This document shows, piece after piece, positions 1-7,690 of a stretch of 8,923 nt of DNA. Numbering within the stretch: position 1 is the stretch's first letter; each line of letters starts with the position of its first letter. Under the pieces are notes generated by a model, which saw only the letters and a list, made by a program, of their open reading frames with translations, ran no database searches and was not told where the DNA came from. Origin of the DNA: Acidobacteriota bacterium (GTDB lineage: Bacteria; Acidobacteriota; Terriglobia; Terriglobales; Acidobacteriaceae); NCBI GenBank assembly GCA_021809235.1, contig JAKBAG010000113.1, forward strand, positions 1-8,923, given 5' to 3'. The position numbers and the translations under genes were made by a program.

Positions 1-1
1 G

Positions 2-2479
2 GAGATGAACACCACTACCCGTCTTGATCACTTCCGTAACCTCGTCCGCTCTGCTGACTACGAAGGCATCCTCAGCATGGCACGCCGCCTCATCGGTGAA
101 GGCTCCCAGATGCTCGATCTCTGCTGCGCTATCGTCGGCGAGGATGAGCAGGCCTACATGAATGGGGTGCTGGAGAAGATCGCTACCCGCATTCCCGCGC
201 CCATCCTAATCGACTCTACCGAGGCCAATGTTATCGAGGAGGCGCTCAAGCGCATCCCTGGCAAGCCGGTCATCAACTCCATCAATCTGGAGGACGGCGA
301 AAAGCGTACCACCCGCGTTCTGCCGATGGCGCGTCGCTACGGCGCCGCCGTCATCGCCCTCACCATTGACGAGGAGGGCATGGCTCTCACTGCAGATCGT
401 AAGGTCGCCATTGCCCATCGCATCCATGACATGGCCGTCCACCGCTTCGGCCTGCACCCCCAGGACCTGATCTTTGACCCGCTCACCCTTCCCATCTCCA
501 CCGGCCAGGAGGACTACCGCACTGCAGCCATCGAAACCCTTGAGGCCGTCCGCCGCATCAAGCTCGAACTGCCAGGCGTCAAGACTCTGCTGGGCGTCTC
601 CAATATCTCCTTCGGACTCAACACCTACGCCCGGCGCGTGCTCAACTCCGTCTTCCTCAAGGAGGCCGTCGATCGCGGTCTTGACACGGCTATCGTCAAC
701 TACTCCCGCATCTACCCGCTCTACAAGATCCCCGAGCGCGAGGTTGAGCTTGCCCGGCGGCTCATCTTCCAGCAGTGGGACACTCCGGAAGGCACCCGCG
801 TCGATCCACTGCAGGCCTATATGGCCCACTTCACAGCTCTTGGCAAAGGTGCGGCACCGGAGGAGGTGCTCGCCGTTGAGGACCTCAGTCTGGAAGATCG
901 TCTCAAACAGCTCATCATCCGTGGCGAGCGTACCATTGGCACCGGCGAGCAAAAGCAATCCCTTGAGGAGGCTCTCGAGTCGGCACTGATCGATTACTCC
1001 CCGCTGGACCTGATCAACACCGTACTGCTGGACGCGATGAAGACCGTCGGCGAGCTTTTTGGCGCGCGCAAGATGCAACTACCCTCCGTTCTGGACTCAG
1101 CCGCCGTCATGAAGGCCGCCGTCGCCTATCTGGAACCGAAGATGGAGAAGTCCGAAGGCTCGGCCAAGGGCACCATGGTGCTGGCCACGGTTAAGGGCGA
1201 CGTACATGACATCGGCAAGAATCTCGTCGATATCATCCTCTCCAACAACGGCTACCGCGTGCTGAATCTCGGCATCAAGCAGCCCTCGGATGCCATCCTA
1301 GCCGCTGCTCGCCAGCAGCCGACCGACGCCATTGGTCTCAGCGGCCTGCTGGTCAAATCCACGCTGGAAATGAAGTACGTTATTCAGGATCTGGAGCGGC
1401 TGGGGTTGAAGATCCCTGTTATCTGCGGTGGCGCCGCGCTCACCCGCAAGTTTGTCGAGGACGATCTGCGCCGCGAATACTCCGGCCCGGTCTACTACGC
1501 AGAGGATGCCTTTGCTGGCCTGGCCGTGATGAGCGACCTAACCAGTCCCGACCCGGCCATTCGCGAGCAGCGGCTCACGGAAGGCGCCACTGTCCGTGCA
1601 CTGTCCCGGCCCACTGTTCCTGCTGATATCGAATCGGTCACCCTTACCGCCGAAGGCCGCTCGCCTGTTGTGGAGCCTCCGCCGAACATCCCCGACCCAC
1701 CCTTCTGGGGCGCACGCGTCTTCCGCGATTACGCGCTCGAAGAGCTCTTTCCCTACCTTAACGAAACTGCGCTTTTCAAAAACCAGTGGCAGCTGAAGAC
1801 GGCCTCGCAGGCCGACTATCTCCGCATGGTCGAGGACAAGTATCGGCCCATCCTGCAGGAGCTCCAGCGCGAAGTCATCGCCTCAGGCATCTTCGTCCCC
1901 GAGGCTGTCATCGGCTACTACCCCTGCAACAGCTCAGGCGACGATCTCATAGTTTTCGACCCTGAAGATCCTGCAATCGAGATCGAGCGCTTCCGGTTTC
2001 CGCGCCAGCAGCAGGGCCGTCGGCTCTCCATTGCCGACTTCTTCCTGCCCGCCAGCGCCGGCCGTCATGACCTGCTCGGCCTCACCATCGTCACCATCGG
2101 CCACCAAGCCTCCGTCGAAGCTCAGAAGCTGTTCGACTCAGGCGACTTCACCCGCTATCTTTACCTGCACGGCCTTGGTGTGGAAACGGCCGAAGCACTC
2201 GCCGAATACGTCCACCGACAGGTTCGCCAGCAGCTTGGCATCGCCAATGCAGACTCGCCCAAAATCCCCGATCTTTTCCACCAGAAATATCGCGGTTCGC
2301 GCTACTCGTTCGGCTATCCGGCCTGCCCCAATCTGGAGGATCAGCAGCGCATCTTCCACCTGCTCCGCCCCGAGGAGTCGATCGGCGTTCGCCTGACCGA
2401 AGGCTACCTGCTGGAGCCCGAACAGAGCACGAACGCCCTCATCGTTCACCACCCGCAGGCCAAGTACTTCGTCGCCTGA
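2..2479 (+). CDS. metH: Methionine synthase, cobalamin-dependent (MetH), 5'-truncated by window edge
   Basis: Transfers the methyl group of 5-methyltetrahydrofolate to homocysteine through cobalamin, the last step of methionine synthesis, in the cytoplasm. Numbering from the ATG at position 5: pterin-binding barrel about 1-265 (GVSNISFGL at 197-205), helical cap about 295-385 (MKTVGELFG, MQLPSVL), cobalamin-binding Rossmann domain about 390-510 with GDVHDIG at 398-404 (His401 is the expected cobalt ligand) and SGLLVKST, then the AdoMet-dependent reactivation domain about 568-820 with RYSFGYPACP at 766-775. The ATG at 5 is not the true start: the frame is open to the window edge, and the preceding Glu codon gives GEMNTTTR, matching the start of the pterin domain (GERTN in relatives). 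The homocysteine-binding domain should lie upstream. From memory, the GLLVKST and GGAALTR segments resemble the actinobacterial-type enzyme more than E. coli MetH. All visible domains look intact. Confidence 0.95.
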   Translation, partial: EMNTTTRLDHFRNLVRSADYEGILSMARRLIGEGSQMLDLCCAIVGEDEQAYMNGVLEKIATRIPAPILIDSTEANVIEEALKRIPGKPVINSINLEDGEKRTTRVLPMARRYGAAVIALTIDEEGMALTADRKVAIAHRIHDMAVHRFGLHPQDLIFDPLTLPISTGQEDYRTAAIETLEAVRRIKLELPGVKTLLGVSNISFGLNTYARRVLNSVFLKEAVDRGLDTAIVNYSRIYPLYKIPEREVELARRLIFQQWDTPEGTRVDPLQAYMAHFTALGKGAAPEEVLAVEDLSLEDRLKQLIIRGERTIGTGEQKQSLEEALESALIDYSPLDLINTVLLDAMKTVGELFGARKMQLPSVLDSAAVMKAAVAYLEPKMEKSEGSAKGTMVLATVKGDVHDIGKNLVDIILSNNGYRVLNLGIKQPSDAILAAARQQPTDAIGLSGLLVKSTLEMKYVIQDLERLGLKIPVICGGAALTRKFVEDDLRREYSGPVYYAEDAFAGLAVMSDLTSPDPAIREQRLTEGATVRALSRPTVPADIESVTLTAEGRSPVVEPPPNIPDPPFWGARVFRDYALEELFPYLNETALFKNQWQLKTASQADYLRMVEDKYRPILQELQREVIASGIFVPEAVIGYYPCNSSGDDLIVFDPEDPAIEIERFRFPRQQQGRRLSIADFFLPASAGRHDLLGLTIVTIGHQASVEAQKLFDSGDFTRYLYLHGLGVETAEALAEYVHRQVRQQLGIANADSPKIPDLFHQKYRGSRYSFGYPACPNLEDQQRIFHLLRPEESIGVRLTEGYLLEPEQSTNALIVHHPQAKYFVA

Positions 2480-2493
2480 GCATTTGAGCCGGA

Positions 2494-2526
2494 ACACTGC
2501 CGGAATGCCATCCACTCCGGCAGTGT
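2494..2526. terminator. Stem-loop between convergent metH and VWFA genes
   Basis: A perfect 11-bp inverted repeat, ACACTGCCGGA at 2494-2504 and TCCGGCAGTGT at 2516-2526, with an 11-nt loop. It lies 14 bp after the metH stop and 10 bp beyond the stop of the convergent minus-strand gene, where a bidirectional terminator would be expected. Neither side has a clear run of T residues, so it is not a textbook intrinsic terminator. It may stop transcription with help from Rho or simply protect the 3' ends of both transcripts. Confidence 0.6.
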
Positions 2527-2536
2527 ACGCAGGCTC

Positions 2537-3670
2537 TTACTGTGCGCTCCAGTAGTAGCCCACCGGGGCCATCACCTTCACTGCCGCCTGCCCGGTCGGC
2601 TGTCCGCTGCCCACCGTTACCTGAATCGCATGGAAGACGCTCTGATCGGTCGCACCGCTCTTACCTGCGCTTCCAGTCTCGCCGCTGGCTGCGCTCGTTG
2701 GCGTATACGCAAGCGTGTACCAGCCGCGAAGCACCTGCATTGCCTGCCGGATCTCCCCTTCGATATTCGTACTCTGGTCCAGCACCATTCCGCCGGAGTG
2801 CCGCGCCAGCACCTGCAGCAGCAGATTCGGAGTATCCACATGTTGCCAGCTCGTCACCGGCGGCAGAAATGCTTTGTAGTAGTTCAGGTTTTCACCCGGC
2901 AGGTCCAGAATCGGGTCCAGACTCACCAGGGTGATCCGAGCCCGCAGCAGTGCATTCGTCAGCCCCACCACCATCGCATAATCCCGCTGCAGATCCTCCT
3001 TGCTCATCGCCAGGTAATCCCGAGCCAGCGGATGCCATCCGTGGCTGATCCACACCACCAGCTTGCGCCCGGGCCGCTGCTGCTCGCCCTGCGCCAGCTT
3101 GTAGAGCTGGTCCATGCTCCACGTCGCCCGGTCCAGTTCTCCATAATAGCCAGCCTGGAAGCGCAGCGAGTGCACCGGATTCGGATTCCGGTCAATGAAC
3201 TTCGCCAGCTGGTTCCCGTCCGTGGTTGGCTCGGCAGATTCGATGAACTTCGTATCTGTCAGCATTGCCACCCGCGTCGGCACCGGCAGTCTGCCACCGT
3301 CGCGTCGCAGAAAGTTCTGGACATCCTGCCGCTCCAGCTGCATTTTTTCAAACGAGAGATTTACCGCATCCAGCACCAGCACCATCTCCGGAGCCGTTGC
3401 CGCCCCCGGGACCATCCATCCGGCCTTCTGCACCGCAAGCACCCGCTGCGCCTTGCCATTGTCCATCAGATGAAAATCGAATGGACTCAGGTCCATCTCC
3501 GGCTTACCCTGTGCATCGGTTACCGTCACGTCCACCAGCAGATGCTGCGGCGCGACTGCCTTGCCGGCATCGCTGCTACCAGCGACTGGAGCAGCTCCAG
3601 CTGTCATTGCAGCAGCCAGCAGCAGCATCGCGCCTGTCCAGGCGCGCACCTTTTCTGATCGTCCCTGCAT
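2537..3670 (-). CDS. Secreted VWFA-related protein (acidobacterial family)
   Basis: A 377-residue protein with an N-terminal export signal: basic start (MQGRSEKVR), hydrophobic stretch about 14-26, Ala-rich cleavage region. It probably acts in the periplasm or outside the cell. The body matches the von Willebrand factor A-like family expanded in Acidobacteria: an opening LLVDVTVTDAQG strand, a PFDFHLMDNG segment, the first VWA strand VLVLDAVNLSF (Asp at about 101), a later VVWISHGWHP strand, and the typical C-terminal YTLAYTP (about 317-323). The metal-binding DxSxS motif is degenerate (DAVNL), so metal-dependent ligand binding is doubtful. I chose the ATG at 3670 because a strong AAGGGGGAA ribosome site precedes it and the signal peptide follows directly. 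The frame extends to a GTG at 3778, but those extra residues do not look coding and would overlap the yvcK stop. It lies 104 bp after yvcK on the same strand. Specific function unknown. Confidence 0.85.
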   Translation of the reverse strand: MQGRSEKVRAWTGAMLLLAAAMTAGAAPVAGSSDAGKAVAPQHLLVDVTVTDAQGKPEMDLSPFDFHLMDNGKAQRVLAVQKAGWMVPGAATAPEMVLVLDAVNLSFEKMQLERQDVQNFLRRDGGRLPVPTRVAMLTDTKFIESAEPTTDGNQLAKFIDRNPNPVHSLRFQAGYYGELDRATWSMDQLYKLAQGEQQRPGRKLVVWISHGWHPLARDYLAMSKEDLQRDYAMVVGLTNALLRARITLVSLDPILDLPGENLNYYKAFLPPVTSWQHVDTPNLLLQVLARHSGGMVLDQSTNIEGEIRQAMQVLRGWYTLAYTPTSAASGETGSAGKSGATDQSVFHAIQVTVGSGQPTGQAAVKVMAPVGYYWSAQ

Positions 3671-3673
3671 TCG

Positions 3674-3682
3674 TTCCCCCTT
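3674..3682 (-). promoter_or_regulatory. Ribosome binding site that fixes the VWFA gene start
   Basis: On the minus strand AAGGGGGAA ends 3 nt before the ATG at 3670, with the G run 5 nt from the start codon. The alternative starts at 3703 (ATG) and 3778 (GTG) have no comparable site at good spacing. Confidence 0.7.
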
Positions 3683-3774
3683 GGTCGACCTATCCGTCGT
3701 CATGCCGGTAGATCCTGTTATCCCCATGCAACCCTGTCTGTTGAGGAAAGTTGCCTTCGTTGCCCAACTGGCTT

Positions 3775-4779
3775 TCACCGGCTGGAGGCCAATGGGCGAC
3801 TCAGCCGGCCCAGCTCCAACAATGCTCCGGCCACCCGCTCCGGCGCATGCCGCAGCACATTGCCTTCAGAGAGAAAGTTTCCTGCCACGCATCGAATACC
3901 CATCGCCTCAATGCGTTCCACATCCGCCGGAATCGGCACCGCGCCTTCGGCCGCATAGCGCAGCAGCATCTCCGCAGACACCGGCCCCGTGTTCACCACG
4001 GCGTAGTCGAAAATTGGCTCCTTGGTGTGCTCATAGATTCGCTCAATATGCTGCGATGCCGTCAGGCCCAGGCTTTCATTGGCCTGCGTCATCAGATTGC
4101 AGACAAACACACGCACCCCGCCTGCGGCTGCCAGCGCTTCGGGAATCCCATTCACCAGCAGATTCGTAATCAGCGAAGTGTACAGCGATCCAGGGCCCAC
4201 CGAGATCAGGTCAGCGCGCTGGATAGCCTCCAGCGTCTCCGGAAGCGGCTCGGCCACCGGCGGATCGAGCATCAGCTCCACAATCCGCTTGCGACTGGCG
4301 CTGATCCGCGTTTCGCCTCGAACTGTCGATCCATCATCCATCCGTGCCACCAGCGTCAGGTTTGCCGTCGTCACCGGATAGATGCGTCCCCGCGTAGCCA
4401 GAATCTTGCTTGCCAGTTGAATCGCGTGTCCAAAGTCGCCTGTGATCTCCGTTAGCGCAGCTACAAACAAGTTGCCGAAGTTGTGTCCCTTGATCTCCCC
4501 GCCGGAACGGAAGCGATGGCTGAACAGTTGTGTCAGCAGGTCTTCCTCTTCGCTCAGCGCCACCATGCAGTTGCGCAGGTCGCCAGGCGGCAGCATATTG
4601 AACTCCTCACGCAGTCGGCCAGAGGAGCCGCCATCGTCGGTTACCGTCACCACGGCAGCCAGATCGCCAATCGGCGCATCCTCCGCCGCTGCCGGCTGTC
4701 CCGGAACTGCCACATGCCGCCGAAGTCCACGCAGCAGCGTGGACAGTCCCGTGCCGCCGCCAATGGCGACCACGCGCAT
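3775..4779 (-). CDS. yvcK: YvcK/CofD-like protein, gluconeogenesis factor family
   Basis: A 334-residue cytoplasmic protein of the YvcK (GlmR) branch of the CofD-like superfamily, close to the B. subtilis protein's length of just over 300. In B. subtilis YvcK binds UDP-N-acetylglucosamine, is needed for growth on gluconeogenic carbon sources and supports cell-wall precursor supply. Motifs seen: nucleotide-binding GGGTG at 7-11 in the first strand, TDDGGSSG at 47-54, PPGDLRN at 64-70, GHNFGN at 98-103 and GPGSLYTS at 195-202. These distinguish it from the true F420 enzyme CofD, and I see no F420 genes nearby. The frame runs open to 4980, but that extension overlaps the TPR gene and lacks family similarity. 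The ATG at 4779 gives MRVVAIGGGTG with a CAGGA site 5 nt upstream; ATGs at 4785 and 4812 are alternatives. It sits 103 bp after the TPR gene and 104 bp before the VWFA gene, probably co-transcribed. Confidence 0.92.
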   Translation of the reverse strand: MRVVAIGGGTGLSTLLRGLRRHVAVPGQPAAAEDAPIGDLAAVVTVTDDGGSSGRLREEFNMLPPGDLRNCMVALSEEEDLLTQLFSHRFRSGGEIKGHNFGNLFVAALTEITGDFGHAIQLASKILATRGRIYPVTTANLTLVARMDDGSTVRGETRISASRKRIVELMLDPPVAEPLPETLEAIQRADLISVGPGSLYTSLITNLLVNGIPEALAAAGGVRVFVCNLMTQANESLGLTASQHIERIYEHTKEPIFDYAVVNTGPVSAEMLLRYAAEGAVPIPADVERIEAMGIRCVAGNFLSEGNVLRHAPERVAGALLELGRLSRPLASSR

Positions 4780-4882
4780 CGGCATCCTGTTCGCGCTTGC
4801 AGTCCATTCCATCAAAAAGGGAAAGATTCCTTCCGCATATGGCCACCCCGGCCGCATCTGGCTGGCGTCTGTACGCCCGACG

Positions 4883-5434
4883 CTACGGAACTTCCGGATA
4901 CAGCAGTTCCGTAAACCGAGGATCATCCAGCATCGTCTGGAAGTCGGCATCCGAGCGGGCCTGCAGCCGGTTCCGCTCATTCAGCCGGATGGCATGGCTC
5001 AAGGCCTCCAGGCAATCCTCACTCTGCCCCGTCACCGCGGCCAATACACCCAGACCATAGTAGGCAAAGTCGGCCTCCGGCTGCTCGGCCAGAATCTCCT
5101 GAAACTGCTCCCGCGCCTCTTCGAAATAGTCTCGATTCAGCAGCGAAACCGCATAGTCATACCGCTCTTCGAGCGAATCAAAGTGCAGCTTGTTGCGATC
5201 CATCTGCCTCTGGCAGGCCACCAGATACATCCGGCATCGCTCCACAATCTCCGGCGTTGCCGTGGGCATCAGCTTGTCAAAGGCCACCACGGCCTTTTCA
5301 TACTTGCCGGTCTGCATCAGTTGCAGCGCAGCCTGATAGTGCTGCAGCGTTTGCGCCGATGGACCGGCCTGAGGGCGTGAAGTAGCTGTTGTAGTTACCT
5401 TGCGACGGCTGGGGGTTCGTGCTTCTGGTGTCAT
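4883..5434 (-). CDS. Tetratricopeptide-repeat protein
   Basis: A 183-residue protein with a basic, Thr/Ser/Pro-rich N-terminus (about 1-28) and helical repeats after it. Three TPR-like units can be drawn: about 29-62 (HYQAALQLMQTGKYEKAVVAF), about 90-120 (YDYAVSLLNRDYFEEAREQF) and about 121-154 (ADFAYYGLGVLAAVTG and the next helix). The tail SDADFQTMLDDPRFTELL (161-178) is of a kind often seen closing TPR arrays. There is no signal peptide or membrane segment, so it is probably a cytoplasmic protein-binding scaffold; partners unknown. The frame is open to an ATG at 5524, but that codon lies at the -10 box of a strong promoter whose start point is near 5520, so the ATG at 5434 is preferred even though its ribosome site is weak. 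It heads the TPR-yvcK-VWFA series, which suggests a shared transcript. Confidence 0.8.
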   Translation of the reverse strand: MTPEARTPSRRKVTTTATSRPQAGPSAQTLQHYQAALQLMQTGKYEKAVVAFDKLMPTATPEIVERCRMYLVACQRQMDRNKLHFDSLEERYDYAVSLLNRDYFEEAREQFQEILAEQPEADFAYYGLGVLAAVTGQSEDCLEALSHAIRLNERNRLQARSDADFQTMLDDPRFTELLYPEVP

Positions 5435-5526
5435 CGTATGCTTGCAATCCGGTACATTACTGAATTGAAACCGCTTGAAAATTTCCTGTCGGCAGGCCGA
5501 CCGCAACTCCGGTACTCGGCCCATTC

Positions 5527-5555
5527 TTTATACGCAGATCGCCGTCTGCCGTCAA
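5527..5555 (-). promoter_or_regulatory. Sigma-70-type promoter for the TPR-yvcK-VWFA series
   Basis: On the minus strand, TTGACG (5550-5555), a 17-bp spacer and TATAAA (5527-5532) match the consensus at five of six bases in each box with ideal spacing. The predicted start is near 5520, giving a leader of about 85 nt before the TPR ATG at 5434. The spacer contains the dyad GCAGA-6 nt-TCTGC (5534-5549), a possible repressor or activator site. It lies between the DUF4254 stop at 5614 and the TPR gene, so the TPR series need not depend on DUF4254 transcription. Confidence 0.65.
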
Positions 5556-5613
5556 TGCCGCCTGGGCGCGACCACCGCTTTTGCAGCCCGTCCCTTCACT
5601 CACGCTCCACCGA

Positions 5614-6261
5614 TCAGCCCACCTGCGCTGCCTGATAAACCACCGGATTCAGCGAGGGATCGTTGTACATCTTTAACTGCCGATAGAGCTTGAATCTTCG
5701 CTTGCCCTCTATGGTCTGCTGCCACAGCCGGACCAGGCACCCGGCCAGATCCTCCCGCTGCTCCAGCAGAATCGACAACCGCTCCCGGTTCCTGTCCGCA
5801 TGTCCATCCGGTGCCCCTGGCCGCTCAATCTCCTCCTGCGTATGGAAGATCTTCAGCGACAGGATCGACAGCCGGTCAATCATCAGCCCGGGTGTCTCCG
5901 AGTGTAGCTCGCCGTCTGCCCGCGGCAGTCGCATCCCGGCCAGCACCTCCAGCAAATTCCGGTCAATTGCCTCGACCAAATCATTGCGCCGCTGGTTGGT
6001 GGCATCAATGCGCCGCTTCACCGCCGCCAGTTGCTCATCGGTTGCACCCACGGCCCGCGCAGCATCCTCAGTGTGCCAAAGCTCAAAATTCGCCAGATGC
6101 TGCCTCGCCACCAGCGAATCCAGCGTTTCGGCAGGCGGCTGCCAGGTCTCCATCGCCTCGGTATGCCAGCGTCGGGTAAGCTGGTCGTGCAGACCGGCCA
6201 CTGCGGCCAGCGCTGCTCCGTCATACGTTGCTCCGGCAGGCGTTGCAAGTGGATCACTCAT
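5614..6261 (-). CDS. DUF4254 family protein
   Basis: A 215-residue, mostly helical protein that I recognise as DUF4254 from its conserved segments: ANFELWHTED (57-66), DATNQRRNDLVEAID (86-100), SETPGLMIDRLSILSLKI (121-138) and the closing QLKMYNDPSLNP (195-206). The density of conserved Trp, His, Asp, Asn and Arg hints at an enzyme or ligand-binding role, but no biochemical function is established to my knowledge. In other phyla I recall members next to glycosyltransferase or envelope genes. No signal peptide or membrane span is visible. The ATG at 6261 (MSDPLATP) is chosen because the family match starts soon after it and the extension to 6336 is Arg-rich and atypical; no good ribosome site is visible. 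It diverges from the ATP-grasp gene across 216 bp. Confidence 0.85.
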   Translation of the reverse strand: MSDPLATPAGATYDGAALAAVAGLHDQLTRRWHTEAMETWQPPAETLDSLVARQHLANFELWHTEDAARAVGATDEQLAAVKRRIDATNQRRNDLVEAIDRNLLEVLAGMRLPRADGELHSETPGLMIDRLSILSLKIFHTQEEIERPGAPDGHADRNRERLSILLEQREDLAGCLVRLWQQTIEGKRRFKLYRQLKMYNDPSLNPVVYQAAQVG

Positions 6262-6462
6262 CGAGTACGAGTGTAGCCGAAGAGACGGAAGCCGAACAGG
6301 TCGCTGCACCGCCTGCCATCGCCGTCCCTGGCCCATGCCCTGCGCATGCCCGGCCTTGGCACGGCTGGACTATCCCCGGCATCCACCCTATGGCTCCCTG
6401 TGGTACTACTATCGACATCCGGCAGCACCACCCGTCCGCCGATTGGTCCATCATCCCAGCCC

Positions 6463-6467
6463 GGAGG
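6463..6467 (+). promoter_or_regulatory. Ribosome binding site that fixes the ATP-grasp start
   Basis: GGAGG with 10 nt to the GTG at 6478. This supports a GTG start over the upstream in-frame ATG at 6346, whose added residues are Pro/Ser/Thr-rich and do not look like protein-coding sequence. Confidence 0.6.
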
Positions 6468-6477
6468 CTCTCTGCGC

Positions 6478-7683
6478 GTGACCACGTCCACCGAACGCTT
6501 CCTTTGCATCGCCAGCTATGAGAAAGGCCAGCCCTATCTGCGTCAGCTTGCCGCTCTTGGAGTTCGTCCCTTCCTGCTCACCGTGGAAAAGCTGGCCAAC
6601 GCCGACTGGCCACGCGATATTCTCGATGATATTGTCCTGATGCCCGGCGGCATGACCCACGAACAGATCCGCAGCACGGTTGCCTGGCAGGCCCGCACCC
6701 ACCGCTTCGACCGCATCACCGCACTCGATGAGTTTGATCTTGAGGTGGCTGCTCATCTGCGCGAGCACATGCGCATCCCAGGCATGGGAACAAGCGACAC
6801 GGCCTACTATCGCGACAAGCTGGCCATGCGCATCGCCGCCTCCGAGGCTGGCTTCCGCATCCCTCGCTTTGTCCGCGTCCTCCACTACGACGATCTACGT
6901 ACCTACATGGAAACTGTTCCGGCACCCTGGCTGCTCAAGCCTCGTGCCGAGGCTTCCGCACTCGGCATACGTCGTATCCACGAGCCGGAACAGCTCTGGT
7001 CCGCCCTGGAAGAGCTGGGCGACCGGCAATCCAGCTTCCTCATGGAGGAGTTCATCCCTGGCGACATCTTTCATGTAGACTCGATTCTCAGCGAGGGCCG
7101 GGTCATCTTCTCCGCCGCTCATCAGTACGGCCATCCGCCACTGCAGATCATGCAACAGGGAGGTGTTTTCACCACCCGCACCCTGGATCGGGACAGCGTC
7201 GAATGGCGCGATCTCACCGGACTCAATGCCCAGCTTGCCCCCGCGCTGGGCATGCGCAGCGGCGTCACCCACGCCGAATACATCCGCTCGCACGCCGACG
7301 GCCGCTTCTACTTTCTGGAGATAGCTGCCCGCGTCGGCGGTGCCTTCATCTCTGATCTCGTCGAGCAGGCCACCGGCATCAATCTCTGGCGGGAATGGGC
7401 CCGTCTGGACGTAGCCGAACTCCGCGGCGAGCCGTACGTCCTGCCGCACGTCCGCGAGGAGTATGCTGCCAGCGTCCTTTGCCTGGCCCGCGACGCTGAG
7501 CCCGATCTCAGCGCCTTCGCCGATCCGGAGATTGCCATCCGCGTCCGCAAGGATCATCACGCCGGCCTTCTTGTCCGTTCCCATGACCCCAAACGAGTCC
7601 ATACACTCGCCGACCAGTATGCCGCTCGCTTCGCTGAGCAGTTTCTGGCCACTTTGCCGCCGCCGGAGCGTCCCACGGACTAG
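6478..7683 (+). CDS. ATP-grasp domain protein, carboxylate-amine ligase type
   Basis: A 401-residue cytoplasmic protein with the three-part ATP-grasp layout. An N-terminal pre-grasp domain (about 5-105) contains RFLCIASYEKG and ITALDEFDLEVA. The grasp domain follows: YRDKLAMR with Lys at 114, LKPRAEASALGI with the likely ATP-binding Lys at 154, MEEFIPGD at 189-196, an acidic THAEYI (Glu 267), and FLEIAARVGG at 279-288, whose Glu281 and Arg285 fit the usual Mg-ATP site. The C-terminal part (about 310-395) resembles the lid region of the biotin carboxylase/PurK/amino-acid ligase group. Such enzymes join a carboxylate to an amine or other nucleophile through an acyl-phosphate. The substrate cannot be read from the sequence; a peptide, amino acid or cell-surface acyl group is possible. 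It starts at GTG behind GGAGG, diverges from DUF4254, and has no same-strand neighbour close downstream. Confidence 0.85.
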   Translation: MTTSTERFLCIASYEKGQPYLRQLAALGVRPFLLTVEKLANADWPRDILDDIVLMPGGMTHEQIRSTVAWQARTHRFDRITALDEFDLEVAAHLREHMRIPGMGTSDTAYYRDKLAMRIAASEAGFRIPRFVRVLHYDDLRTYMETVPAPWLLKPRAEASALGIRRIHEPEQLWSALEELGDRQSSFLMEEFIPGDIFHVDSILSEGRVIFSAAHQYGHPPLQIMQQGGVFTTRTLDRDSVEWRDLTGLNAQLAPALGMRSGVTHAEYIRSHADGRFYFLEIAARVGGAFISDLVEQATGINLWREWARLDVAELRGEPYVLPHVREEYAASVLCLARDAEPDLSAFADPEIAIRVRKDHHAGLLVRSHDPKRVHTLADQYAARFAEQFLATLPPPERPTD

Positions 7684-7690
7684 CATTAAG

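Noticed and set aside
5..7. ATG at position 5 as the true metH start
   Set aside because: The frame is open upstream, the preceding Glu codon fits the conserved start of the pterin domain, and the homocysteine domain expected of MetH is otherwise missing. The GGAG before it is too close to act as a ribosome site.
206..1078. Minus-strand open frame of 290 codons opposite metH
   Set aside because: It lies wholly within the conserved pterin and cap domains of metH, has a Gly/Asp/Val-biased composition typical of antisense frames in GC-rich DNA, and shows no family motif.
2630..3658. Plus-strand open frame of 342 codons opposite the VWFA gene
   Set aside because: Rich in Arg, His, Gln and Pro with no domain, and antisense to a gene with signal peptide, ribosome site and family motifs.
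4442..5380. Plus-strand open frame of 312 codons spanning the yvcK and TPR genes
   Set aside because: Antisense across two recognisable genes and the gap between them; composition and lack of motifs mark it as a shadow.
5454..5481. Second promoter-like pair (TTTTCA, 16 bp, TAATGT) on the minus strand before the TPR gene
   Set aside because: Much weaker than the TTGACG/TATAAA pair just upstream, and it would leave only about 13 nt of leader.
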